From Gloeophyllum trabeum ATCC 11539 (lineage: Eukaryota > Basidiomycota > Agaricomycetes > Gloeophyllales > Gloeophyllaceae), in the NCBI RefSeq assembly GCF_000344685.1, contig NW_006920418.1, positions 1,461,177 through 1,525,176 on the forward strand: a stretch of 64,000 bases of DNA, in the 5' to 3' direction. Positions 34,232 through 44,436 of this stretch are shown here, in pieces. Both the position numbers and the translations under genes were made by a program. Below the pieces are notes generated by a model. That model was given only the letters and a program-made list of their open reading frames with translations. It made no database searches and had not been told where the DNA came from. Positions within the stretch are counted from its first letter, which is position 1. Each line of letters starts with the position of its first letter.

Positions 34232-35742
34232 ATGACACTATTTGACCGTATCTCGGATGCAGCAAGCAAAGTGCTGCCCTCGAGGAACAACCACATTCCA
34301 GCGCCGGTATCTGGAGGGATAGGGAACGGGCACGGGATGGCGTCGTTTGAGGATGATGTGAGTGTTCCGTTCAGCTTATCTGCCCCTTGTAGTCCGTCGA
34401 ATTCCCCCCTGCATCTTTTCCATTTCGTGTTGGCATCCCGGGGTGTATTGCCCTTGCCATTTACGTAAACATGTTCAACCTCCTTCGTGAAGCACCCCGT
34501 CTATGGCGGACGGGGCCCTCGCGTTCTTGCTCTTCTTGCCTCTACTATGGACACTATGGATATGGGTCATCCTTTCTCTCCTCGCATTTTTGCATGCCGG
34601 TGGTGGTGCTGACGCATTCATCCCCAGATGATTGTTTCGAAACCCGCGATCATATTTCACGCCTCACAAGTATTCTTCAATTTCCTAGCCATGGCGTGTT
34701 TCGCCAGTGTAGCAGCCTTCCAAGCCAGGTTCCACGTTGGGCCGTGTACGTGTTTCTACCGCGTCTGCGCGTCGTGACGCGTCTCATAGCCTTGTCGCAG
34801 CCGGTCTCTCTGGCTTCGCCCTGTTCGTATCCGTTGCCGGGATATTCATGTCTACATTCTTGTTGCTCGTCCCTGTTCTTTATGAAAAGTACGACAAATT
34901 TACGCGGCTTGCGCGTGCCTTGAAGGAGGTGCGCGTCGGATTCATCCTGTCAGGGGCAGGCACAGCTGTGAGCCTTCTCATTGCGTAAGTCGCCTGCTAT
35001 CTTCTCTGTCAAGTCCTCGCACTAATTGAGAGCCGTATCTTAGGTTCATCACTACTATCTCTGCTTGGACCGAACCCGGTTGCAAAAATGCCAAGAACGA
35101 TCCGCACGCAAAGGAGGGTGGAGACGACTTTGTGAACGGCTTGCCAGGGTGGTGTAGTACCAAGAAAGCGGGGGCAATCTTCTTCTGGTTGGCGTTCGGT
35201 GAGTGCTATCGCGGTCTGCCGGTACCCTGTCATATTCACGATGACTGGTAGGTTTCTGGACTGCTTCGCTAGTCCTCACGTTCCTCGACTGGCGAAATGG
35301 GCGCTCCCTTCGTCCGAAGGATCCTCCTTTCCAGGCTCCGGCTACTGAAGATCTGGACGAGGATGACGGTGATGAAGAGTCGCAATACCGGATACCACCA
35401 ATTCGCCGTATGACTGCCGAGTCTGAGGCTGCCCAGTCCCCTTTCTCTGACGCTAATCGCTACTCTGGTGCTTCCTCCACTGCCCTGGGATCAGCTCCTG
35501 GGGGATTCACCGCGCCCGCACCATCAAGACCGAGCATGGACGCGTACGGCGCGTTCTCCGACCCGCCGCCCAGTGGGTTCGGTGCTGCACCAGTGGCGGA
35601 CGCGAGTCCGCGCGTGAGCAGGACTATGCAGTACGCCGACCCATACGCCGCTGTGCGCGCCTCCATCGCAGGGGCTCCCCCGTCGACGAACACCTCCTCT
35701 CCACCGACATACGAAACCTACCAAGGATATCAGGGATATTGA
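34232..35742 (+). CDS. MARVEL-like four-helix membrane protein
   Basis: Five exons (34232-34357, 34628-34745, 34801-34984, 35044-35198, 35252-35742) give 357 residues. Four membrane helices can be seen: FNFLAMACFASVAAFQA, GLSGFALFVSVAGIFMSTFL, FILSGAGTAVSLLIAFITTI and AIFFWLAFGFWTASLVLTFL. A Cys-containing outer loop (WTEPGCKN ... GLPGWCST) lies between helices 3 and 4. A long Ser/Pro-rich cytosolic tail ends in tyrosines. The topology and WTEPGC loop resemble fungal MARVEL-domain proteins, which organise plasma-membrane domains. The first intron (34358-34627) is 270 bases, unusually long, and exon 2 begins with an in-frame ATG, so a shorter protein starting there is possible. Confidence 0.75.
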
Positions 35743-36047
35743 TAACTGACGACAAGGAAGCAGCAGATGTAGCATTACGACTTACGATTGACGTATTTTA
35801 TTTATGATGCTGTCGGACTGGACTTGCTTTTACTCTAACGCTTTGCAGGCTGTTTCGAGCTTGTATGAATACATATCTTGTTTCTGCTCCCATCGGTGGG
35901 AACTCGTATCTTCGTGCAGACGCTCACTTGAACGTGTGTGGCTTGACGCGCTTCTGAGACAGGGGACGCGACGAGACAGTCAACAATTGCCTAATCGGGA
36001 CGTGTTGTGCTTCCGACACTTGGTCCCGACCACCACATCTTGGTTAC
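35743..36047. other. Short intergenic region, nothing seen
   Basis: Contains the transcript end of the MARVEL gene and the promoter of the next plus-strand gene. Confidence 0.3.
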
Positions 36048-39000
36048 ATGGCGCCGCCGCCTCCCCCTTCCAGCGGAATCTTGTCGAATGTGTTCAGCTT
36101 TGTATCGCGAGAATTGGAGTCTTTCGTGACGAATGCCACGGGGGGAACCACGACGCAGGTGAGTTAGCTCATAGGACCCTGGCGCGGTCGCAAATTTCCA
36201 CGGCACTTATGATATGAGCAAGGCGGCCAATACCCCATCAGAGGCGTCGAGTTCACGCGTCAAATTGAGTGAGACGCGGCGCCGTCGCGATAGTGCCCAC
36301 GAGTCGCATAGTCTTGAGACACACAGACGCGACGACGAACCTCGAACCTCCCGTATATCTCGCCACAAACCCCCAGAGCAACCCCCCAACTCTTCCCCGC
36401 GATGTCGACATGAGGAAGAGCCTGTAGAACGCTCATCTCGCTCATCTAAGAGGAAGGGTGAAGGCTCGTCTGCCCGGTCTCGGAGTCCCCCACGTACTGC
36501 GACCCAAGAAGGCGAGTACTCCTTCTCTTCTGTATTGGTTGCTCCTAGACGCATTGTTCCCTACTCAGTAGACCGTTCCAAACCCAATGTCTCACGTTCC
36601 GCATCCCCTCCAAACTTGCCTCCTCAGCTGAAGAAGAAACCATCCGTCGTCATGCCTGGTTCTCTGTTTCCGCGTTCCCCCTCTCCTGAATCTGAACCGC
36701 CTCTCAACTTCGCCGCACTAGACAGTGACGAGCCTCACACGCGATCTGATACTGCTGCAGCTAGCCCTCACTCCAAGCGGGCTCGTGCGTCAAGCAGTAT
36801 GTCCGTAGAGGAGGTTAGGAATGATCGCTCCGCGTCTTCATCTTCACGGCGACCTGGGGGCACAGAAGCCTCGGATATCCGCACTCGTCACGAACACCCT
36901 CCTGGCTCACCATTTCGTCCTAGAACTTTATCGTCTGTGCAGGACGCTATCCGTAAGTTCCAGCCAGGCCCGGACGAGGCTGGTCCATCGATCTTGCTAC
37001 CGAACAGCCCTGGCTCTCCCAGTAAGGGAAAAGAGAAGGAGAGTGATCGGCGAAGTAGTGCGGGAGGCAACAGGAACACCAATGATGTACCGGCAAGCTC
37101 ACTTCCGACTGCAAGGTCCTGGAAAGGCAAGGAGAAGGAAGGAGTGGATATAGGTCATTACAGGCACGATGATCCGGATTCCTCGGGGATGCTTCGCATC
37201 CGGGGAAAGGAGCGCGAGCTTTCTGTAGCGTTAGAAGAACAGAGGAGGAAAGAGCGCGACTGGGAGAGAGACCCAGAGAAGGACAGAGACAGGGAACGAA
37301 TTGAACAAGAGCGGAGACGTGATAAAGAGCTGATTCGTCGCCTGGAAGAGGAAGTACGTCGATTGCGGGATGAGGTACGGTTTGATTTTTGAGTCGTAGT
37401 GTGTGGTTCTCATTTTAATATTGGACAGCTCGCTCGGAGACCTGTTGTGCATGTCTCGCGAGATGACCAAACCTCAAGGGACCCACCTCCGCCGCCCCCA
37501 CCTCCGCTGCCACCCGTAGGTGTAACCCCTCGCCTACCCACGACGCCTTCCGCAGGGGCGGACTCCCTTCTGATGGCAGTCCGAGCGTCACTGAAGCACG
37601 CGGGAACCCCCAAGGAGGCCCCCATAAACGCCGGTCCAACCGCTGCTCGCCCTAAGCGTGCTGGTCAGCCAACTGTGAACGTCCCTTCTGATAAGATGGC
37701 GGCCTTTTTGAACGAGATGAAGACTGTTCGCCTGAGGAAGGTGAGCTCAGGAGGTTCAATGCCTCCTCCCAGGCCGCCCTCTGCGGCTGGAACGGCCAGT
37801 CTGTCGCGCAGCTTCAGTATAGATGGCTTGAGAGGTCGAAATCATGACTTCCAGCAGAACGCTGAGCGCGGCTCAATTAGCTTGGACGTACCAGCTGCCA
37901 CGCGGAATTGGCTTAATGACCTAGCAAAGACAAGCGAAAAGCGCAAAAGAGACGAAGACTCGCATGTCGGCGAACATACTGAAGAACTTCGTGAGTGTGT
38001 CCGCCGCAGTTAGTTCTGCTGCTAAATGGGTTTATTAGGGGCAGCGGTTAAGCGTCGCTACGACTGGAACACGAGTATCGAGTCCACTTCGTCGGCCACG
38101 TCTTCGAGTTCCACATCTGCCTTTACCGGGTCAACGTCTCAGACCTCGACCTCCCTACCACTTGACACTTCTACATCTACGCGCGCCCGTCCTCTGTTTT
38201 CCAAGCCCTCAAACTCCCTTCCGTTGCGACCTTCCATAAACGTTACCGATACTACTGATCTCACTACTCCCTCCTTGTGTTCCGACCGGGATGTTGATAA
38301 TGAGGAGGCCCCTAGCCCAGATGACAAGCTGCTGCATACACCTCCTACACTGGCAATGGACCTACCGGAGTCAATTTCTCGGGATGGTCCGACCGTTACT
38401 GAGCCCAACCGTCCCGGATTCTATGTGGAACCTATACGTGATGACGTGTCGCGACTACGGAGACATCCCACTCCTCCACCCCCAAGGGATCGGACGTTTT
38501 CCCTTTCCCCTTCTCCGCCACCCAACAACGTGTTTGCGAAGCGGATACCTTCCTCACCTATGCCGACTGCTTCCCCGCGACGACCAAAGCCTCCCGGCAG
38601 GATCCTCGGAAAAGCTTTGCGTCCTCCCCGACCCCAAGCTGTTCACGTGGACGAGTCGGATGAGGATCCCCTCTCCTTGTCGCAAGGTGGTGATCGTGCC
38701 GCTTCTGCTGTTCGCAGTCGTCCTCTGGATCGCTCCTCTCGCGAGGTCTCTGCAAGATCTCGTAGTGCATCCCGGAATAGTGTGACCTCTGATCGAGGGG
38801 ATAACCGGGCGTCGTCTCGAAAATCAAGGAGGGATACTCTGGACGACGAGCTCCAACGCGCACACGCCTCTTTTGTCGAGCACTGTGACGAGAATCCCTT
38901 CGAGTCAGACGTATACTTGGGTGTTGGTCAGAAGAGCAAGCGGACAGGCTTCCTCGCGCACGGCGGTGCTGGAGGCATCCCAGTCTTCATGGGAGAGGGC

Positions 39001-39105
39001 TACGTGGAGGGTGTCGAACCAGACGACGCATCCAAGATTCCGCGCCTCGCACAGCGCACCTCCGCGAAGAGACGTCCTGGGACAGCTATTAGGCGGAAAA
39101 AATAG
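36048..39105 (+). CDS. Large disordered proline-rich protein with WH2-like motifs
   Basis: Four exons (36048-36158, 36223-37374, 37429-37990, 38039-39105) give 963 residues. The N-terminus (MAPPPPPSSGILSNVFSFVS) is on its own exon. A long Ser/Arg/Pro-rich region follows, then a charged coiled coil (about residues 370-420, ERIEQERRRDKELIRRLEEE). A polyproline stretch of eight prolines comes next, followed by two segments like actin-binding WH2 motifs: SLLMAVRASLKHA and AAFLNEMKTVRLRKV. The rest is disordered up to a conserved-looking C-terminus (GFLAHGGAGGIPVFMGEGYV). Polyproline followed by WH2 is the arrangement of WIP/verprolin and WASP-type actin regulators, but no WH1 or GBD is visible. 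The actin link is therefore an inference. The two SH3 proteins nearby would be natural binders of the proline stretch. Confidence 0.72.
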
Positions 39106-39841
39106 TTGAAAGTTGTGTTCTCACTATTGTCTCATTTCCTCTCGCATTGGTTGAGATCTTGACTTATCATTATCTATAGTGTATTCTTGTATGTTGTACC
39201 TATTCTTGGCTCCAATCTGCAACCTATCGAGAGATCACAGTCATGCAGTCGCTTGAATACCTTATATTAGCCTCAATGGCCGCATTCGTCTTCTAACTGA
39301 TCAAGATATCAGTCCGCCCATTGTCGGCTGCGAGTAAATGCCACAAGTAGGCCCTTCGCATGTCGTCGCAACCCTCGCCTTGACCCGAGAAATGCAGGTC
39401 CATCACCTGCATGGCGATGTCGAACTTTCAGTCTGTGAGATCCAACTCCTTACGGTGCATTTCATGCTGATTATGTTCTATCGCCAGTTTGCCAAAGCGC
39501 TTAGAGCTAATGGAGGGGGTTCTCCGTGGTACAGTCTTGCCAAAACTGAAGCAAGGACGGTCTCCATGTCCTTTCTGCCCGCGGCGTCGGAATATAAACG
39601 GCCGGACATCTCGGCCATCCCTCGTCATTGCCTACCGCAAGCGCCCTCGGTAATTATAGTCAGCCAGGTCATTACTAGGTCTGGATGCACTTCATCAAGA
39701 ACAGATGCGCATGTCTACGCTCCATATAAAGTTCGGGCCGCCGTCGTCGTGGCGTACCACTCAAGTACCACTGGTACGCTGTCTCATTCTCTTCCATTTT
39801 GGCCCGCTGCTTGCTGCGTTGATTGATCGTCCTCGAGATTT
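39106..39841. other. Intergenic, no gene recognised
   Basis: A plus-strand frame at 39338-39826 (162 codons) has no recognisable domain or exon partner. The region probably holds a 3' end and the promoter of the monooxygenase. Confidence 0.35.
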
Positions 39842-41686
39842 ATGATATCTCTCAGCGGGCGCGGAAGGAAGGATAGGAAGACTCAGTGTCCGCTAACGTT
39901 TGTGATCGTTGGTGGGAGCATCGCGGGCCTGGCCTGCGCCTTTGCGTTGGGCAGAGCTGGGCACCGGGTTATCGTCCTCGAGAAAGGCGACGCAGAAAGC
40001 CATTCGGTGAGTCACGGAGTACCCGTCGCGGTTCCCATTGGTCCGCTCATGATTACGGCCCCGCTACACAGTCTTGTACGAGGGCCATCCGGTCCCCGCC
40101 TAACATGTCGAGGATCCTGCAGGGATGGGGGCTACACGAAAAGCTGCGACAGGTCATGGTCCGAGCGGACTGCACTGTGTTCAGGCTAGGTCCGTGCGGG
40201 CGCAACGTCACGAGGTTATCTTACACACCTGACGGAGTCTTCGAATAGGTCAAACGGGCGAGAAGATTGGTCTTTTCCGATTCCACGAGCAGATCATGCA
40301 GGCTTTGGGCGCTGAAGTGCTTTTCTTTCCCGTAAGTCTTTAGCGGCGGACGAGCAGGGTGCCATAGATCGGGCTGACGCGAGTCGCAGTACGGTCAGTT
40401 ATGGCAGGAATTATACAAAGCTGCAGTCGACGTGGGGGCTTCGATCCGGTTTAACTCGACCGTGACTGGAGTCACTAGTAGCCGGGCTTCCAAACCATGC
40501 GTGGTCCTATCCGATGGGACTGAGGTCTCGGGAGACCTCGTTATCGGTGCGGATGGAAACAGCGGGATGTCTCGCCGCTGCGTTTTAGGCGGGACCGACG
40601 AGTCGGGGATTGTCGACAGACGATCTATATTCAGGTAAGGTGCGTTATGCTTTTGCTGCATAGTTGGACTTTTGAGGCTTTATTCCAGCCTCGAAGTGCC
40701 GATGAAGGAGCTAGAGGATCGAAAGGAGTTGAGAGCATTGACTGAAGCGTCCAATGTAAGAGCCCGTACCCGCCCCATGAGCAGACAGAGTTCATTGCAG
40801 ACCCGAAATAGTGGGACATCTGGCTGGGAGATGGCGGGTGCATTCATGGCCATCCATCTGTGGGCACCTACTTGTATGTTTCATGATGATTCCCATTATG
40901 ACTGATGACCTCCCGGCTGCAGAGCCATGGATATCAGATGAACTTTATGCTGCCTGACGCAAGTCAGGATGTGTCTGGTGAGGACTGGGAATGTCAATAT
41001 CCTGTCCAAGGTATCGTGCGTCACTTGGAAGGGTATACGCCTTCGTAAGTCCTCCGCCGATACGACGGCGTCAAAAGGGATATTCACCTCCTTTGGCAGT
41101 CTGCGCGATCTAGTTTCTTGCGCGACTGGGGCTGTGTCAGTAAGATATATAAGGCGCGACAGATTATCCAGCTTCTCAGACGACAATGATACACTAATAC
41201 TTGTGGGAGACGCTGCTCACAATCTACCGGTTCGTTCTGCCCTGCTCGGATCCGCTCCATGCCTAATTTGTTAATTGCCCGCGTTCACAGCCTAATTCCA
41301 CCCAGAACGTGGCACTGGCGCTGGAAGACGCGACGACACTAGGGAATTTGCTCTGGCGTCTGCGATCGCAGACACAGCTGAGCATGTTTCTCGGAATATT
41401 CGACGAGCTGCGGTTACCGCGGTCGGCAGAGGTATTCAGGTCCGAGCACGAGAAGCATGAATTCCTATCTCTTCCATATGGCCCGCTACAGAAGATGCGG
41501 GACGAGGGATTGAGGATAGCTATGCAGAAAGAGTTGCTGGACTGGGATGAAGCAGACGAAGAGTATCTGAGGAGTAATTGGGAAGAGTATATCAGAATGT
41601 TCGACTACGATGCGAGTGAAGCGGTTGATGATTGGTGGTCGAAGTGGGGTTCTCTGATGGACGCGCACAGCAGCAATGGCGACTGA
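39842..41686 (+). CDS. FAD-dependent monooxygenase (salicylate hydroxylase-like)
   Basis: Nine short exons (39842-40006, 40072-40189, 40249-40331, 40390-40634, 40689-40755, 40812-40873, 40925-41044, 41100-41229, 41291-41686) close in frame to 461 residues, the usual size. The FAD-binding Rossmann motif is near the start (FVIVGGSIAGLACAFALGRA followed by VIVLEKG). The ADGNSG segment and the later flavin/ribose motif LVGDAAHNLP are also present, then STQNVALALEDATTLGNLL. Such group A flavoprotein hydroxylases insert one oxygen into aromatic substrates with NAD(P)H, in aromatic breakdown or secondary metabolism. The usual DAAHP is DAAHN here, a substitution at a well-kept proline. Several introns hide in-frame stops that first suggest a pseudogene; correct splicing removes them all. 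Substrate unknown. Confidence 0.82.
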
Positions 41687-42371
41687 GTTATTGCTCGTAG
41701 TTGACATCTTCAATGCATATTTTGACGGTACCAGAGTTGGCCGTATGAATGCGTATCGCCGACTGTCACGCTAAGTAGTTGGGAGGAGTGTTGTGTTGGA
41801 GAGAAATGAACACTACCAGACAACTGGTTTGCGACGAGAGAAACCCATGTAACCAATACAACGCAGCCTCGAAGTGACTTCAAAGCTCTCACCCTGGATT
41901 GTTTGGTTGTTCTTTCAATACTACAGTATGCGACTGTCGTGGTGTTATTATTCTGTTCGTATCTGATGGGGGCTCTGTCAAATGCGAAAGTATATATTGA
42001 AAAGTTTCCTGGGAGTTCGAATTACCGGCAACTCTCTGCAATAGCAGTACTAGTCTCATAATCCATACGTCCAATTGATAAACGCGTTTCACGTATGAAG
42101 TACCCCAATACCTCAATATTTCATTCTCTTTTTAGGAGAAGGAGCCTGGAGCTCGCACCGCTACGATAATGTACAGGTTGTGGCAAGCGTTGTGGCACCG
42201 GCTTCCGTTGGGCTTCCGAGCTCTTCAAGGGGCGCCTTCCTTATGGAGCAAGCTGAAGATTACATTTTGAAAATTCGAAGCACCAAGTGGCGGTGCAGTG
42301 TACCGCCACCCTGCCACAAATCGCGATTGGGCCGATGACATCACCGGCTCTTAATCCTGCTGCAGACGGCC
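41687..42371. other. Intergenic, no gene recognised
   Basis: AT-rich in the middle. No coding signal. It contains the 3' end of the monooxygenase and the promoter of the next plus-strand gene. Confidence 0.35.
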
Positions 42372-43166
42372 ATGTCCAACGACCCCGCCGTTTCAGCGCA
42401 CTCTGCGCACAACCCGTTCAGAGATCCGGAGACTCACTACGCGCCCCCTCCCGGAGAGCCCCCGGAACAGCCCGAAGCGCACTATGCGCCCCCGCCCGGT
42501 CCCCCGCCGGCACAGTCAGACGACGGCCAGTACCAACCGCACTACGCCCCGCCACCCGGCCCTCCTCCGCCAGACCCACTAGACCAACCCAACCCAGCCG
42601 AAGCGCCGCCGCCGTACTCGAAGACCCCCCCGGCGTTCCTCCCCGAAACCCCGGACACGCCGTTCATCACCATCACCCTGCCGCCCACGCCGCCGACCTA
42701 CCGCCCGCTCGACCCGCCGCCGCCGTGCTTCTCCACCCCCTCGCCCCTCCGCGTCCACTCGCACTCGTTCGCGCCCTTCCGCGTCCCGTCCAACACCTCC
42801 CGGCTCGCGGACGGGTTCCAGCCGCTCTACCCGCCCGAGCTCCTGGGCAAACACGGGATATCGGAGGCGGACTGGGCGAGGTTCCTCGCTGACATCCGCA
42901 TCACCGCGCAGCTTGCGGAGCAGGGCATGAGCGCGGTCGCGCCTTATAGGGGCACAGCGAGCGCCATTGTCATGAGGGCGGGGAACGTCGGGAGGCAGTA
43001 TGATTCTGCGTTCGCGAAGACGCCGGTGGATGAGGTCAGGGGGCTGTTGCAGGTGTGGAACGAGAGTGCGTTCGAGAGGAGGAAGATGAGGGTTACTTTG
43101 GTGATCAGGGCTGACGAGACGAACAGAAGGAGGGAAGGGTATGATCTGCTTGTTGACGCGTTATAA
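42372..43166 (+). CDS. Intronless proline-rich protein of unknown function
   Basis: One exon of 264 residues, unusual in a window where most genes have several introns. The N-terminal half is disordered and proline-rich, with three copies of HYAPPPG (residues about 20-60) and PPPYSKTPP. From about residue 155 a compact part begins: GFQPLYPPELLGKHGISEAD, then WARFLADIRITAQLAEQGMS, and ends VTLVIRADETNRRREGYDLL before the stop. The C-terminal part looks folded and helical, but I do not recognise the family. GC content is high and codon use is biased to C/G, as in well-expressed genes here. No signal peptide or membrane helix. Confidence 0.7.
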   Translation: MSNDPAVSAHSAHNPFRDPETHYAPPPGEPPEQPEAHYAPPPGPPPAQSDDGQYQPHYAPPPGPPPPDPLDQPNPAEAPPPYSKTPPAFLPETPDTPFITITLPPTPPTYRPLDPPPPCFSTPSPLRVHSHSFAPFRVPSNTSRLADGFQPLYPPELLGKHGISEADWARFLADIRITAQLAEQGMSAVAPYRGTASAIVMRAGNVGRQYDSAFAKTPVDEVRGLLQVWNESAFERRKMRVTLVIRADETNRRREGYDLLVDAL

Positions 43167-43733
43167 CGGACGGAGGGTACTTATAAAAGCAATGTGAAAG
43201 CACTGTGTATATGTAAGACTACAGCACGAAATTTGTCTTTGTAGCATACAGATTATTAGTATTCCGTAGCATACACGTGCAATGCATTCGGGAAAGCGCT
43301 GGCAAATCATCATCTTCAAGGGGGCGGCAGTTATCAATGTGTGTGCCCGAGGATGCTTCGGGAGACCAACTGTAGGAAGCTGGTACCAAATGGTGCCTCA
43401 TATACTCTTCATCAGGTGGACTGTCTTGGTCCATCTCCCCGTCTTGCATTGCCTGCACAGTCCAAACGCACAAATGTCAGCTCGTCTCGTCAACTCCAAT
43501 TACGATATCACAAACGCACCTGGACCGCACTATCAAGCCAAACCCTCAGGCCGCCACGCCGCCGCGCTTAGTCCTGTCCAATCATGCAACCACAGCGGTT
43601 TCCCATTACTCGTAGGTATATGCCTGTTTTGAGGCCCAGACCCTGGTCATCTGTCACTCAGAACGAGCCTTGACTCTGGTCCTGCATACGTCCGATCTAA
43701 GACGGGTACGCCTAGCGAAGCGAGCATACTCAC
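43167..43733. other. Convergent 3' region
   Basis: Lies between the stops of the proline-rich gene and the DUF202 gene. A strong donor-like GTGAGTATGC sits right after the DUF202 stop on the minus strand, so its 3' untranslated region may contain an intron. No other gene recognised. Confidence 0.35.
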
Positions 43734-44436
43734 CTAATCCCGCACAGCGACCAATACACCGAAGGTTATGCACACAAGCAACGCCAGCGCAAGTCCCACA
43801 CCAAACAGACTTGACCGCGCGACGGGGAAGTGGCCCTGGGTCAACGCGTTCTGCACCACGAAGTACCGGCTCACGCCTGCCACGTCCTTAAGCACAAGTG
43901 TCATTCCAACTCCGGAGATGACGCGGACGTACCGATGACGAGGGTGAACAGCCCGAGCAGCATACCCGTAGCCCCCAGGGGGTGCGCGAATTGCTGCACT
44001 AGCGCGCTGTGCTGCTTTACGGAGAGGAACTGGACGAGTGCTGGGTGTATGCGTGAGCTCGTCCCGCGTGGGGTTCCGAAGTGAAGTTGAGATATTAAGG
44101 CTTACCGACGCCCATGGACGCGAGCGCGAGGCTCGTGCGCACGTACGCGAGCACCGTCCGCTCGTTCGCGAGGTGGTCCCGCGCGACGCTGCCCGAGTTC
44201 ACCAGGACGAGATCCGGGTTGTACCTCCGCAGCTTCTCCCGGGCCAGTACTAATAACGGAGGCACTTTCGAGGGGGCGGTGACATCGTCAACGTTGGAAG
44301 GTGCGTCGGCGAAGGGGTTGGACAGCTCGGAGTCGGGCGTGATGATGCTGGAGGCGGCGGAGGGGGCTGTCAGGCCGTCCTCGTCCTCGAAGCTGATACG
44401 GCGCGGGGGTGGCTTGTGCGCTGCAGCTGCAGGCAT
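43734..44436 (-). CDS. DUF202 (YidH/Vtc1-like) membrane protein
   Basis: Three exons (44436-44106, 44040-43933, 43876-43734) give 193 residues. A disordered N-terminus of about 80 residues leads to the DUF202 signature DHLANERTVLAYVRTSLALA, where the first membrane helix begins. It is followed by two more helices (HPLGATGMLLGLFTLVIG and SLFGVGLALALLVCITFGVL). The same small three-helix domain occurs in Vtc1 and at the C-terminus of the vacuolar polyphosphate polymerase complex. Without an SPX or VTC domain this one cannot be assigned a reaction. Likely an organelle or plasma-membrane protein. Confidence 0.82.

Noticed and set aside
39842..41686. FAD monooxygenase as a pseudogene
   Set aside because: Stops at 40247 (TAG) and 40809 (TAG) looked like lesions, but introns 40190-40248 and 40756-40811 end exactly on those TAGs, and all nine exons then close in frame.
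43282..43632. 116-codon plus-strand frame in the convergent region
   Set aside because: No motif and it overlaps the expected 3' untranslated regions of both neighbours.
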